The notes: a model not told the origin generated them from the sequence alone. A stretch of DNA of 64,000 nt from Ifrita kowaldi (GCA_013398055.1 VZRS01000247.1:542442-606441), one strand, 5' to 3'; counted from the first letter of the stretch, positions 1 through 14,732 are shown. Translations and numbers: made by a program.

Positions 1-3000
1 CTTCTACAGGTCATTTGGAGATGCTTTTTTCCTAGCAGTCCCATACTGGATGCAAGCTTTATCAAAGGTGTTGACTTAAACAGTGATTAAATGAATGTTG
101 CACAAGGTAATTTTGATATGTCTTTCTTTAGGGACTGTAGCTTGAAGATTTTTTTTTTCCATCTGTGTAGGAAGAGAGAGAATGTGATTTTGGGCATAAA
201 GATGGATGTTACAATGCATTGGCCATCTTCTCCAACAAAAAGAACAAGCAGATGGGGTGCCTGTATCTTTGACACTTCCCAGTCTGTTAAAAGAACAGTT
301 CAAGCAAATTGGCACAGGCTTTCCATCACCACAGACCACACTTTGAATAAAACTTTTACAGAAACATGAAATCCTAACAAGCCACAATTCTGACCTGATG
401 GAGAAAAAATTCTTACGTGAAGTCCTTAATTAACTTCTCATTCACTATTGATTTTATGTGGGAAGCAGAATAGTGGCAATGGACACTATTATGAAATTCT
501 GGTAATAGCTGAGCCATGCCCTATCATGATTGTCATTATGGCATCACCAGCATTGCCATGATGTCTTAGGGTACACAAACCTGGAGTCATATCTTTTATG
601 ACTCTAATTTTATGTCTAGGCTACTAACAACTACATTCTGTATCATTATTTAAAAAACAATAGTTCTTAAAGTTATGCATTAATCTTTTCACATAAAGAG
701 AGCGTCTGATAAAGCAAATAGTGCAACATTACCTTTTTTCAAATGAGTAGAAATGTATCAAGAACAAATGATGTCTAGTTTCCAAGTAAGAATTTTATAA
801 AATACTGACCAGGGAAAAGAAAATTTACCACAGTTCAGGAATAATGCTCATAGCCTTTATTTTTACATCATAGTCACAATTTCAGGTCTCAGTAATTTTA
901 TTTTTTTCTCCCTTGGGTAATATTTTACAGCCATTGACCCTAGAACCAGTCACTATTTATTTGCTTTTTTTTTTTTTCTAGTGCAACATACACAATTTCA
1001 TGTTTCCTGTAGTGTGTTTGAGAAGCTTAAAACCAAGTAGAAGAATAGGAAAATGGTTCCCAAATACTGAAAGAAGTTGAATAATTTTAAAAACCTCAAA
1101 CCTTAAGTGAGCTGCAGCACCTTGTGTATCCTGTGCTCAGAAATTGCTGATTTAAGTCACAGAGCTCTTGTAAAACCATTGCTAGATGTTCAATATAGGA
1201 AAAACCCCCAAGTTGAACAACAAGCTGTGCTACAAAATTTTCTTTATTATTACTATAATACTTTTATTATCTATTGAAGTATTATCATGCAACTGTATGT
1301 CAGCCCATTGAATTGTGCTTGGCTGTTAAGATGATGGAATTCAGTCCCACAATTCTTGACCTCAGTTACCACACACCTTAGGTGAGGAATCTGACTGGTC
1401 CATATGAGGCAATTGCCTACTAGTCAAATTTTAGAATTATGCTGTGTTTGTGGCTTTTAGTTCAATTATAGATCTTCATTAAAGCCTCTTGGAAGTACTG
1501 ATGGCAGGCTGGAAAGACCAGGTAACAACTACAACATGCTACCGGTGAAAATATGAAAGAAAATGCAACCATTAAGATTTTAAAATTTCTATAAGGTTTG
1601 TTATGGCATAAAATAATATTTCAATGCACACTGTTTATATTTAACAGTTTTAAATTTTTATTAATTTACTTCTAAATGCTGCTTCCATTTTGTAGGCTCT
1701 GACATTTGCAGCACATGAGTAAATCTACTTACATGACTTTGAAACTACCCTATTTCTGACTGCAGTTTTGTTACGACTATGAATGACTTTCACAACAGGA
1801 ACGCAGGCCAATTTAAAGTCCAGGCACCAAGCAATTTGAGATCCACCAGCTTTATGCAGTAATATAATTATTCCCTCCGAGGCTCTTAATTGTATTCATC
1901 ACACCATGATTTCTGCACAAATTAAGCATGCATTTACAGCTATATATAACTTGCTTTGCAGTTAACATCCTGGAAACAAATTTCAAGGAGATAGAATATT
2001 GAACTTAGTCATCCCATGAAATCACTAGTTTCACTGCTCGGAAAAGTCACTTAGACTGTAAGGTCATTATATTTTTACATCGTCAAATCATATACAGAGA
2101 AACAGTGAAAAAAGAGTGCCATAAAAAGATCACAAAACTTATACAAATATTTTGTTCAGACTTTAAATGTTAAAACCCCTAGCAAAAATACCTTCAGATG
2201 TATTTTTAAGACATGTAGGAAAAAAAAAATTAATACTACCAAAAAACCTTGCAGTCCATGGAAGACAAAATGCCTGAAATTCAGATCCAGAGCAATTATG
2301 ATTGTTATCACATATAGATAGGTGTGCATATGGATTTATGGATGTGTGTGTGTACCATTCTGACCATTTACTTTGATAATTTTATAAAAATCACACATTT
2401 CTACGAGTGTTTCAAATAAAAAAAACCCCAAACCTTATAGGACTTCACATAATTGTCCAAGTAATGAATAACAATGAATGTAGGAAGTTATTAAATGAAG
2501 AACCATTTGTGTGTAGATTTGAGATTCCCTGTGTAGGAGTATATCTACTCTGTTAGCCAGGTAATTTTGAAATATATGTTTTTGTAATTACATCACAGCA
2601 GTGTGTCTATGTAAAATCAGAATAACCCAGCATATTTTATTCTTGCTAAACTATTTTTTTGGGGGGGTGGGAGAGCGGAATGGAAGGGAAAACAAAGTCT
2701 GTTGCTATGCCTATCAAAATGTGATAGATATGAGAGCCTAGACATTCCTTTTTTATTTTACTTTACATTGTTTTCTTTCCGTGGGCATTTCCCTGTACCT
2801 GCAGCTGTAGAAGATACTTGTCAAATAAAGAAGGAAGAAGCAACATACAGAGCATGTGATCCATTTCCACCTTTCCATACTCATTCTTCTGGGATTTTAA
2901 ATTAGAGTACCATTTTGATATGTCTGTAAATTGCAATAATTTATATTTCTATAATTTAAAGTGCTATAGTTTAATTATAATTATAATGTATAAAAATTAT

Positions 3001-6000
3001 ATATTGTATAAATTGTCCTGTGTCCCACAGAATTAAGAAACAAGATTTGAGCAAGATTCAGAGTTGTTGTGGGTACTAGAAATATCCAGAGTTAATGTCA
3101 GAGTTAACGGCTAGAAACAATAACAAAAAAACGGAAAAAGAAAAGCTCTGTGATTTGAATTGGCCTCTACATATTGAAGGTCAAACCAGAGAACCTCTCT
3201 GAAGTGTGAGTGGCTAGTGAGCATCAGGAAAGCAATCCTGGCCTAACACAATTAAGATGGTGACTCTTATATCCTTGCAATATTATTTTCTCTTAGTTCC
3301 ATATTTTTCCTCCTACTTTTCCTTTATTGTTTTTAACAAGTTTACTGAGTCAATAAACCATAAACGTTTTCAGGGTTTATTCTATTTGTATTTAGTGCAA
3401 TTGTAACCATTGATGGTTATAATACAATGTTTACCTCCTATTTTAATTGCTTAAGGTGCCAGTAAATTAATGAAAATATCAAATATATTCATAATCAACA
3501 CAGCTCAATAAAGGCTTAACTTGGCCTTGGTGTCTGACTAGACTCAAAGTCTAAGGTCATAAGAATAATTCCTACTTTTGGAAGAAGCCCTAATCTCCAA
3601 TGTCGATGAAAAACATCTATTGACTAATAAAATTAAATTGGATATTGCCATGTGTAATGTCAGCAGAATTGCACTGATATACTGAGAGATCAGATATCTC
3701 ATCTCATCATGCATACATGATAATTTAGAAATATTTCTGCATTTTTTGCACACATGAGAGAGAACCTTTGTTAGAAAACTGGGAAAATTCCCTTGAAGAT
3801 CTGTAAGACATTTGCCTGACTAAGGTCCTAAATTTGAAGTTTCAATAGCCTACAGGGAGCACCTCCCTCACAATTAATATACCTAAGAATTATGGGAACA
3901 GCATGGAAGTGACTTGGAATGTTATATCATGGCCAAGGGACTCTTTAATTTAATGATCTCTTTTAGCTGCAGTTCATATATATGAATCCTCTACCCTTCA
4001 GTCTGATATGAGCATTCTCTCAGAGCATTGCACAGTGTGAATGAGCAGATAGTATTTCTATATTTACAGTGCAGAAATGGTCCTTCAAAACCAATATAAG
4101 ATACCAGGCCACCAATTAATTAAAACAACATAATCTCTAAGCATAGAGAAAAAAATAGCAACACATTTTTGCCAAAATATAACAACCAGTCAGCAAAAGT
4201 CTGTTTATTGGCAATGAAAAGTGTCAGCCCTTTAAGCTCGCCAAATGAAGGCTCTTCCTCAACAAACCTCAACTCTCTGCATGCATCTGTTCAATAAGAC
4301 TGGCTTTTCAAAAATCTGATAAGGGTAACACTTTTATATTATTCTTGAGCAAGAAGGAAGAGAGCTACAGGAACGTTATGGAAAATTAAGCACTAGCATT
4401 CTTTTTGTTGCCGTCATATGATTTTGAATTGTCTCCTGATTAATTGGAAGGACTGGTAGGATTGGAAAAAATTCTTCTCCTGAGTGCATTGTTCAGAGCC
4501 ATTTTGACCCTCAAAAGTCAGAAGCAGTAGACTAGCATCCTCCTGGAAAGAGGACACAGACATTGAATTTGTAAACCAGTTTCTTTATATGCCCTTGAAA
4601 ATATTATCTATAATATAATGGAACTCACTTTTATTTTTCTCCCTCAGAACAATGTCTTCTAAATAGATCCTGAGCTGGTAGTGAAGAACATTGCAGTAAT
4701 CCAGTGGAGAAAATCTGAAGATGGGGTATCAGATTCTGCTTCTAAAAAAGAACAACAGATTCAGTTACTGCTGCTTTTTGTTTATACTAAGTGGGTAGGA
4801 GTATGTCTTGACACCAAATCAGTCAGAGCTGGCAAATGACAATGAGCCAGGAGGTGTTGCAGGAGACTTTTACCCAGAAAGGGCAAAATGGGGCCATGCC
4901 CAGGGTTTATTCTTAGCATCCTGACTCACACCAGAAACACATGGAGGCTTCCTAAACTACATACAAATTCTAACTTACACAATAGTATTCCTTTACTGGC
5001 TTTAACCTGAATATTTAACTTTATTTTAATCCAGTCTTTCCAGTTTCGAGTACTTTCCTTGATTTCTTCATTCCCTAATGAAGAAGATTTTGTCTACTGT
5101 TTATTAATATAATAAAACTGGAACTCTAACATCCATGCATATTTATATTTCTTGGTTTGTGAGGTACATAAATGTTACTTGATTACTTAAATTCTGAGCT
5201 CAAGCACTTTTTAAGCCTTTATTGGCTTGCTTAGGGTACTGCCACGTCTGCCCAGACCTTTCAGTTTGGATAAAGAGTTATGTTTCTCTCTGATAATCAA
5301 GACTGTTTCTAACCTATCAGAGCCTTTTCACATCACGGTGTAATATATGTTCATGTAGCAAAATGCAGACAAGATTGTAACATGTTGAGTAAATCTGTTT
5401 TTCCAATCTAATAATAGCATTTCAGGCATGGTGCCCAAGCCTTGACATCTACTATTGGCCAAAGTACAGGCTCCCTGTTCTATGTATGATGTTATCCAAG
5501 TTGCTGCTATGTACTGAAGCAAATGTCCTCATTTTCATTTATTTTGTTGCCCTTGTTAAGCAGATAATACCAAAACATTTTTACTTTGCTCCTTTGACAC
5601 TTTATCTGTGTGGAGAAAATGAGACTTCTTTATTTTATACACCCTGGTTCCTCAAAGTCCTGCCAGATTGAAAGGACACTGTATTTGATAAAAAAAAAGA
5701 ATTAAAATAACAGTTTTACTAAAGTATTAAAATAACTTTGGATCACATCTCTTGTGGAGTCCAATCCAATGACCATTGAGGCTGGTAGATTTCAGTAGTC
5801 ACTAATCACAGAACTACGGCTTTTTTACACACACACCTATAGAAGGAGCTGTACAATGGTCACCTAATCAGTGTAGACTTTTATCTCAGCAATAAGAGCA
5901 ATCTGAAGCCAGTTACTTTTAATAGAAAGGATGGCAGAAGTTCTGAGCAATCAGACAAAGCAGCACAATTAAAGTAATAAAAAGCTTCAACAGGAAGTCT

Positions 6001-7130
6001 GTTGTGTCTGTTTCCCACTTAATCAGCTATAACATTATAAAGGAATTACAGGCACTATAAAGTCACATTAGAAATATCTCACAGACATTTTCTTTGTTAT
6101 GAGAAAAAGTAATGTGAAAAGATAAGTAATTTTCTCAGGTGCTTCTGACTTTTTCAGTTTTGGGGGATGAAAATCTGGCTTTCAGGCTGCTGTTTTTCTC
6201 ATACCTGCATTCTGACATTAAAATAATAGAGCCAATGAAGTGAACATATTTCTAAATTTCTGTCACACACATCACTCTGTCAGTTAGTAATTGACATAAT
6301 GACAAAGTGGCCAGGGACAATGTAAGTAGAAAAAAAGGGATTGGAACAAACAGGATGTGCAAAAGAAGCAGTCTGGAGAGTCTGCATCTCGATGGCATGA
6401 CTAGCTGCATTCCCATTGTATTGCCTGAAAATAAAAAAAATCAAATATTCTATGTCTTGTGGGTATAAGGTGAGTCTGATAAACAGAAACCTTCTAATTT
6501 TCTACTTCCAAAGAAAGGTCTGTCAAGGTTAATGCTGAAGGTTCCTGAAGAATTTTGATTGGCACTGAGCAATAGTTTGGGAAGCATAACTGAAGGAAAT
6601 GAAACAATAGGCTACTGAAATATCAAGGGAACTGAGAGTGTTAGCAGTGTTCATACAGCATTGTACACCATGGCATCCTGGACATGAATATTCATGCTGC
6701 TACAGTTACATATGCTCAAAAGCCTTAAAAAGTTCCCTGAGATATTATTATGCTGTAGCTATTAACCCCAGTTAATATGTCCTGAAAAGAATAAGGTCTG
6801 GGACTACACAAAAGGAAACTTGGTTTAACAATACTTGGTTTATAGAGGAAACTTTTTTATTTGTACACATGGTTTTGAACTCTGGCATGAAGGCACAAAA
6901 AGTGTTTGGTTGTTTCCTAGAGTAGGACTACATAAGTCATGTTCACATTGTGTTCAATTCTCTTCCTTCCCAAAACAGTGATTTTGTGAAAGAATTTGAG
7001 TCTAAGCTCTGGCTCTGCTTGATCTACAAATAGAGAACAGTTACACTCATAGTTCTAATGAAGAGATGCATGGATGTGCATAGCTATAACTGGTTTTAGT
7101 TTGCTATTTGGTTGGGGTTTTTTAATTAGG
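1..7130. other. AT-rich single-copy DNA, no gene recognised
   Basis: No repeat family or convincing exon is recognised here. Open frames at 76-387 (minus) and 91-369 (plus) overlap each other, have no splice or start context and look like chance. The stretch at about 1800-1980 is less AT-biased, with few homopolymers, and reads like a possible conserved non-coding element. That is only an impression and needs alignment. Short A, T and TG runs occur at about 900, 970, 2220 and 2340. Confidence 0.6.
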
Positions 7131-7211
7131 TCTCTGTTCGTTTGTTTGTTTTGCTTTGTTGTTGCTTTTGTCTTATGGTATTGTTTGTTTATTTGTTTGT
7201 TTTGTTTTGGG
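7131..7211. repeat. T/G-rich simple repeat (TTTG/TTTTG)n
   Basis: Imperfect tandem TTTG and TTTTG units on the plus strand, with almost no A or C. It is low-complexity sequence. Similar tracts recur at 12.0, 12.8, 37.6 and 58.9 kb. Confidence 0.85.
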
Positions 7212-10200
7212 TGACTCTTCTCAAAAAGAAACTTGTGCAGAAGCTAGCCATAAGCAATGCCAGCCTGTAGATCACTAATTGATTCCGGTCCTCTTTTATT
7301 TAAAAGCACACTTACAATAGAAAATACTGCTTGGTTAGAAACACAGTCTGTAGTGGGAAAAGGGGAAAGGCAGCACAATCTCTAGATGGCAGCTCAGAAT
7401 CATCCCTGCTCGTAGCACTTCCTGATAGCTATTCTCTAGGTGACTTCAGTAAAGAGCTTCCTGGACTGTTTTTTAGGCACACTTTAGGCACACTGCTGAA
7501 TATATGAAGAACATCCCTCCTTAGTTTATATAATCAAATGAATTTGTTCACGGTAGTGTGCAAAAATGACAGATTTTGGCATTTATAATTGTTATATATA
7601 TATAGACTCTTTCACTGTATGTGTGAGAGTCTTATTACTGATCATTTCCAAATGCACTACAAAGGTGTATGATATAAAATTATAAAACCTCATGAAGAGA
7701 ATTTAACCAATGCTGAAATATATTTCATATAGATCTGCAGAACACTAAATTAAATAAAAAGCAGTTACTTAAAGGATGGAAAAGTCTCCAGCTTCATTTT
7801 CAAGTCTATATAAAACATAACCCCTCAAAAATTACCCATCTGAATTGATATTCATGAATAATATTCAGCTACTTTAAAAGAGGTGTGTTTGTTTGCATAG
7901 TTGACATAATACATATTTATTAATAGTTAAAGAAGCCCAGGAACTCATAATTATAAAATAATATTTATAATCTTATTTGTAATAGAATCCTGCCATTATT
8001 TGAAATACTTTTTGATAAAAAATACCATTTAGTTCTACACAATAATCCAAGTCCAACAACAAGTATATGAAAGACCCATTACAATTTTCTCCTACTTGCC
8101 TCATTAGGTTCAATGCGCAAAAGAGATCAATGACTCCAAGGTGAACAAAGTGTGTATTTTATCTTTTGCTTGTGTCCTGCTTTAAACAGAGTAAAAGATT
8201 TAGTTTTTATTTATTTTTTGAAGCACTTCTACTTTCGTTTCTATAAGTATACCACATTCAGATGCTTTCACACTTTCTGTTTTACTAGCAATCTGTTAGT
8301 GATCTTTTCCTTTCATCTCTCCACATACATATCCTAATGAAATCATTATGGCAGAACTGTTTTCATCCTCCTCCATTTCTACAGTACATGGTAGTAATGA
8401 TCTCATTTTATTTTGATACATTGACATTACAAGTGTCCTTTTCATCCCCCAAATATTTTTTGGGGTCTATTTAAATATATACATGTATTTAATTATTCAA
8501 ATCACACAGCTCTGTAATCTCACTTGATGCAAAAACATTTGATTATCAGATATGGGATACTGGCATGGCTGCTAACATTTGTTTTGCTGTGTAAATTACA
8601 AGTTGTTAAACAATAATACCTTGAACTGCAGTATGACAAAGGGAAAAAAAGCCAAAACCAAGAAAAAGAAAAAAAATATTTAAGGATGGTTCAGAAGGTT
8701 TTACTGTTAAAGGGGAAGATGTGTCTCATTTTGCATCTTCTTGCATCATAATCCATTGTCAGCCGGCATCATCTTACAATTTAACTTGGAGAACAATAAG
8801 TTGTAATACTGTGAATTTATTTTACATTTAGTCTAAGGACATAAGTGAAATGTGTAAGTCTTACCAAAACAAGGATTCCAAAATTAGTCAAATATTTCTT
8901 AGTTGATCTTCTTTTCAGTTAAAGGGGAGCTTCACTAATTTCTATGTATTTCAGAGGATGTGTTTTCTGCAACTTGGGAACAAGTGGAAACTTGAATCAC
9001 CTTTTTTCTCCAGGTGGGGTTTTTTTGCTACCCACAGAAGTATTGTTTTTAATTTTGTTGATACTGCTGGTCAGCTTTCCACCATAAACTACGTATAGTA
9101 AGATCTAGGAAAAGAGGTTTTTCTTGCTTTCGGTCTCCTCATTTTCCATGGTACATAAGGCAATGTTGAAAGGTTCCTTAAAAATGCATGGTTTCCCTGA
9201 AGGTAAATCAAAAGGGAAGAGAGATTTTCTGCCTCTCCCCTCTTTCTCTTCTGTACTTCCCTACATTGGATGATGGGAAGAGACTGCTGCTTAATGGGAA
9301 AATTGCGTGGATTGGGAAAATTAACGAGAACAACCCTTCAGCTGCCACTTGCTGGAAACTATCACCAACTGATTTGAAATAACATAGCTCATAGTTTTGA
9401 TCTGAAATGTCTCAGCTGAGTCAGAAAAAACCTGAACCAAACCATGTATTTCACCAAACAACATCAATAAACAAGAGTAAAAGAGTATCTTAACATCACA
9501 GATATGTTGTATTTGATTAGCTCAATTCCCAGTATTACATTTGCCCAGTGCTATTCCTACAATAAAGACGTTCCTTTGGAAAGTGACATAATAAAAAATA
9601 TATTTGAACCTTTTCTTTCTGTAACACATTTTGAAATAAATTATGTTTTTGTGCTTTCCTTAAGAATAAAACTGGTAGTTTATGCTTGAAGAAATGAAAT
9701 ATCTTCACAGGCCATATACTAGACACTTGCATCCTGCATAGGAAAAAAAGGGGAATGATATATGACCAAAAAATTAAAATAAAATAAAATAATTTGTTTC
9801 CTTTAAATAAAGAAAATGTTTCAGAGTTCAGGAGGTTTCATGAACTACAAAATCATAAAACAAAAGTGCAGGTGAGAATAAAGTATATGAACAGGGACAG
9901 GTGCATAGGGCAGCTAGTCTTATTTCAGTCTCAACTTTCTCAAAATGTTGAGTACTACTGTATTAGAGCACAAGAGAACTAAATAAGTGTTTACAATTCA
10001 AAAGTCTTACTTTCTCAGATTCCTAGGCTGTGTGAGAAATACCCATGTTTCAGAGATCAGGGAAATGTTCACATAAGAACTATGTATCTGTTTTATTCTG
10101 AAAGAGAGAAAAGGTTTCATCAGTACCTGAGTTGACGATAAACTTCAACAAAAGAATAAAACTTATTCACTGACTAGTACATTGTTATAATTGAAATTGC

Positions 10201-12010
10201 TGCCTGAATAGATTACTATTCCATGTAAGTAAGTGGAACAGATCCAGGACTATGTTATTTTACTATCGATCAAAGAAAGAACTCAGAAGCCTTGCAGCTT
10301 TGTAGCATCATCTTATTTTAACAAGAGAAATCTGGTGAGAGGATTAGAAGAGAATGAGTAAAAAAGAAAATATATTGTGCATTGGAAAGAAAATATGTTT
10401 TTGTGTTTGAACTTCATGAAGTATTTTATGTGTATGTCAAAAAAACCAAACCAAAGCATTATTTTCCTCATTTATGCAAACAGTAGGATGGTGTATCCTA
10501 TAAATAAACTGATCTCAATTTTTGTTTGAGGTCAGAGATTTAAACATAATGGGTGTATGAAAGATCTAGATATATGTTTTTTACATATAGGCTAAGATAA
10601 ATATATAGATGATTTTGGTAGTGTATCAGATATTTCTATTTTATTTCTGATTTAGCTATTCTATGTCATCATCTAAGCAAAAGGCATTATATTATCTAAA
10701 ATCTGGGAATGACATGGTAAGAGCAATGTTGATCAGGACAAAATACTTTGCTGTATTTTCACTAAAGGGTGTGAATCTCTCAATGATATAGTTCATATAG
10801 ACACCCTTTGAGATATATTCCTCCTACATGTATTATTTCTCTCAATCTTTTCTGGTATTATGCTTTCCCATTTAATCCTTACTTTGTCATTTTTCTCATA
10901 CCTATGGAACCTTTGGAGCAGAACCCTTTCCCACACCTGACATTTATTAAATACATGAGAAGATGTTACTGTTTGAGAAAGTGCCTGTCTTAATGAGTGG
11001 ATGGCAAGTGACTTTAAATGTGACCTAAAATAAATCATTCTTTTTTCTACAATTTTTATTTCCATACATACATATTTTTGATTCATCCTTACATTTTCTG
11101 CATATTAATATTGTGCTTGATTTCTGGAATTTATGTTCAGTTACAATGAATTCATACAATTAAACTCCTCTCACTTCCAAAATTACACACCTACATACTC
11201 CATTTCCTCAACTCCTGAAAGTAAATGTTTAAAAAAAAGGTGAGCTGAGTCCCTTTGGCAAAGGCCAGCTGATTGGAACTTTTTCAAATTCACAGGGAAG
11301 ATGGAATTGAGATTCAAGTAATGCCAACTACAGTTGCACAAATATTTTAATTTCTGAAAGCTCTCTTATCCTGTGCTCATCAATTTGTTCTCCCCCTATT
11401 CAGACATACGGTTTGCATTCAGTTAATTTTTATTTTCGGTGTGAGTCTTTTAATCTGGAAGATGTTTGAACATCTGCCAAAAAACCTCATAGTTCTTTAA
11501 ACCAACATGTTTTAAATTACTTGCAATCAATAGTGTAAAGTGATGAACAAGAGTGCTCTTTGCTCAATGGATTTCTTGAATTTTTTTGTTACAGTCTAGG
11601 ACTCAGAAATATAGTGATCATGGAACCTTCACCTTGATCTTAGAGTTTGCAAGCTTTGGGTCTCACCCATTTTACACCAATAGTTCACTATGTTATTGTC
11701 TTCAGTAAAAGCACTTCCAAGACTTATCTTGAAATACTTTGTGAATAAACATATTTCCATTGGTGAACATTATAATAGGAATTCCTGAAGAACTCCAGTG
11801 ACCTTCAGTTGCTAATGATCTGGCTTCAAATCCCTCTGAAAGTATACAGTCTGAAATAACCTTAAATTCCTTTTTTAATTATTTACCAGTTAGGAGGTGT
11901 TGTACTTTTTCCCCTTTTCCATTTCCCATTTCCCTTTTCCTTTTAATCACATGAGCTCATTTTGCTTGAATTAAAGGAATTAAAGTCTCACAGGGTGGAG
12001 AAACAGGGCT
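7212..12010. other. AT-rich single-copy DNA, no gene recognised
   Basis: No CR1, LTR or RNA gene is seen. A 59-nt interval at 8955-9013 has a TTTCAG acceptor and a CAG/GTGGGG donor with two open frames. This is too weak to call an exon. A minus-strand frame at 10793-11086 is 97 codons long but has no splice or start support. Confidence 0.55.
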
Positions 12011-12097
12011 GGTTTGGGGTTGTTTTTTTTTTGTTTGGTTGTTTGTGGGGTTTTGTTTGTTTGGTTGATTGGTGGGGTTTTGTTTGTTTGTTTTTTT
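12011..12097. repeat. T/G-rich simple repeat
   Basis: Alternating GGGGTTTT, TTTG and TTGGT units over about 87 bp. Low complexity. The open frame running through it is compositional. Confidence 0.85.
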
Positions 12098-12439
12098 AAT
12101 TTAACTCCTGCATTTCCTCTTTGCTACAAGTTCTTGACAATGTTTTGGACACTAAAGAAAAGGAGGCTGATTTTCATTCCTTTCATTATCCTAGAGTATT
12201 TTAAAACTAGAACAACATTAATATTTTCTTAATCCATGGAAATTGTTTTGGTCACACAGAAGTTGAATCACTTCAATTAAATAAGTATTAATTTAATTTC
12301 TTTAAATTGGCTCAAGACTGTCGTGGAATAACCCTCAATAAATTGAGGATTTCCTTGCGTCAGTTTAGATTGCATTTCTAAAACTATGTATTAAATAAAC
12401 TGTATACTTTTGTTATCAGTTTGATGACTTTATTCTTAC

Positions 12440-12560
12440 CTCTTCTGATATTTCAGGCTTTGAGCTCAGTGAATAGTTGTTCGTTGAAGTAAAGTTTTGT
12501 TCAAATATAGTCTGTTTTGTAACACTGGTATCTTCTTGTATTGACTCTTTAACACCTGAA
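12440..12560 (-). CDS. candidate internal exon (121 nt, unidentified)
   Basis: On the minus strand this interval is bracketed by an acceptor (pyrimidine-rich ...ACATATCTAG) and a near-consensus donor (GAG/GTAAGA). One frame stays open throughout: one base and then 40 codons. It is rich in Ser, Thr and Glu, with segments such as SGVKESIQEDTSVTKQ and SSKPEISEE. The next in-frame stop lies upstream of the acceptor, beyond about 20 further codons. The frame is free of homopolymers, unlike chance frames nearby. I do not recognise the protein. It could be an exon of a disordered-region protein on the minus strand, or a chance frame. Entry would be at codon phase 2 and exit at phase 0. Confidence 0.25.
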
Positions 12561-12761
12561 CTAGATATGTACAAGGTGGGTGCTTTGGGCATTCTTGATA
12601 TATTTCTTCATGGTTTGTAGCCCTTTCCTAAAGTGTACCATCTAAACTTAGGTGAAGTTCCTTTCCTCAGGATATTGAATGTCATCATATTGTCCTTCGT
12701 GATGTTCTCTTACTACTTAAATTAAATACAGTTAGAAGAGAGAAGATAACAGTTTGTTGAC

Positions 12762-12806
12762 TTTTTTTTTTTTTTGGGTTTTTTTGTATGGTTGGGGTTT
12801 TTTGTT
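12762..12806. repeat. poly-T / GGTTTT low-complexity tract
   Basis: A run of about 14 T followed by GGGTTTTTTTGTATGGTTGGGG. It belongs to the same T/G-rich class as the tracts at 7.1 and 12.0 kb. Confidence 0.8.
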
Positions 12807-14732
12807 AAAAGCAATTGTTTAGGAAATCAATTGTTTAAGTTAGTTCAGAAATGTAATCTTTTAGGTCTTGTTCCTCTTATATATTTGACCAAGTACTATG
12901 CAGACAGATGAAGCTATCCAACCTTTTACATTCCATAGACAGTTCCATAATGGTCTTCATAGAAAAGTTGTCTCAGCTGAGAAATTGATCTCTTTCCAAT
13001 TAATACAACATTCATTGGCAGAATTTTAGTGAGATCTTAAAGGATGAGTCAAAGGGTAAAATCTGGTATTTATTTTCATTTTGGGTCATGCTCATAGAAA
13101 TTACAAAAATTGTGACTTGGTAATACTGTAAAATATTTTCCTACACTTTCATAAGTCATTTCACAAGGAATGACTGTCCTGTTAGAACTGTCAGCTGGAC
13201 AATAGTTTGAAGTATGGGAAAGTAGAGGGAAAACAGGAGCAGTCTACTGTTTTGCTTTATTTTTTCCTTTTCTTTCTTGACAGTTAAGAGTACATTCGGC
13301 CTTCTGATCTGGAATCGAGCAAGACAAAAGCCTTTGTAAAGTAGGCTCTCTTAAGTCTGATAACTGTAACAGGAACAGAGTCTCATTAAATATTCTCTAT
13401 TTTCCTCTGGAAGTAGCTTTGGGTATTTTGGGTTTTTTCTATAATAAAGACCTAAGCCAAGTACTTATATTTCTTTTCTGAAATAGAAATCCATGCCAGA
13501 AGATGTAGATATACATGTAATCTCTCTCATAAAAATTATGAAGACCAAAGGCAATGGGAAGGATGCAATGCAAAAACGTGGTGTGTTTGGGGTAGGATGT
13601 GTGGCTTGCTGTACTTCCAGTGTATCTCCATCCCGATGACCTTTTCACGGCAAACATGAAAATGATCAAAATCATGAATTATATGTCTGTTATATCAAAT
13701 AAATAACTTTGGGCCTAAAGACTTAGAAAAAAATGCCTGTAACACTTGATCTGATGTTATAGCTCTCTTTCCAATTACAAAACCACTATATTTTTATTAG
13801 ACCCCAATTGTTGAGGTTCTTACAATTTTTTGCTAAATTTTTTTTTATAAATTTAATCTCATTCCCTAGCATATTCTGTATTCTAAGCAAACTAGCTAAG
13901 CGATATGGAATCTACAGGCCCTATATAATTTCTGAAACTAATCCCATCTCTTTAGGGGTTCAGTAATCAGTCATTACTTAGTAAGGTATGGTCCCCAGAG
14001 ATGGAGTAAATGTCTTCTCAGTGCATCCCTTCCCCTCCTAGTTTCTCTCTCTCCCTAGAAAACTCTTCTGGTTCTGAACCTTGTTTCTGCTCTTGTTTCT
14101 GAATTCCCTCCAGTTAGAATTTGTTTTTTTACATAAAATGGTACTTCGTCTGAGACTGGTGAAGTCTCTTAACTTTCAAGCCATAAGCTGGAAATTCTCT
14201 TGGCTGTAAGTTCACATCTTTCCCCTGTACATGGTAGAAGGAAGATATAGCATTACATTAATTAATTTTACTTCAATTAGGAAAAATCTAATTGAATGAA
14301 CAATTGATTATTTGATTATTTTTTATTCTTAAAACTTCAAATTTTTTCATGATTTAAATTCACTTAGTTAAATGAACAATTTTAATCAGCAAGCTGAAAA
14401 ATGTGAATTAAAATATTCCTTTTTTTCTCTTTTTACTATTTAGGAATTTTACTAAATAAAGACTGAGTCATTATTTTCTAAAATTTTGTAATTTTAATTG
14501 TCTTTTAGGATAAACAATACCTACATATATTTAAAAATAACAAAGTTAACAATAAAGAGTCTACTATCTTTAGACACTGGGATCGGTTGATCGTTTCTGA
14601 TCATAGTGCTTGGGAAGAACTTAAAACTAATATACTTTGGTTTCTCAAGTATAGATTTTTTTTAATGAACTGGAAAAGTCTTTTTCTTTCTCAAGCAAAA
14701 TGTACCTTTTCCCAAGGGCTGTAATGATCGGG
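12807..14732. other. AT-rich single-copy DNA, no gene recognised
   Basis: No repeat family is recognised. A very strong acceptor (TTTTCCTTTTCTTTCTTGACAG) ends at 13283. It is followed by 52 nt with one open frame to a GTAAAG donor at 13336. This is noted as a weak possible exon only. Confidence 0.5.

Noticed and set aside
76..387. Opposed plus and minus frames of about 100 codons, the minus one with several Cys
   Set aside because: The Cys spacing suggested a zinc-binding protein at first. There is no splice site or recognisable domain, and both strands are open by chance.
8955..9013. 59-nt interval with acceptor and GTGGGG donor
   Set aside because: Two frames are open and the peptide is short. 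The donor is weak, so chance is the simpler explanation.
13284..13335. 52-nt interval after a very strong acceptor
   Set aside because: Only one frame is open, and it needs entry at phase 1 and exit at phase 2 through a mediocre GTAAAG donor. No partner exon fits.
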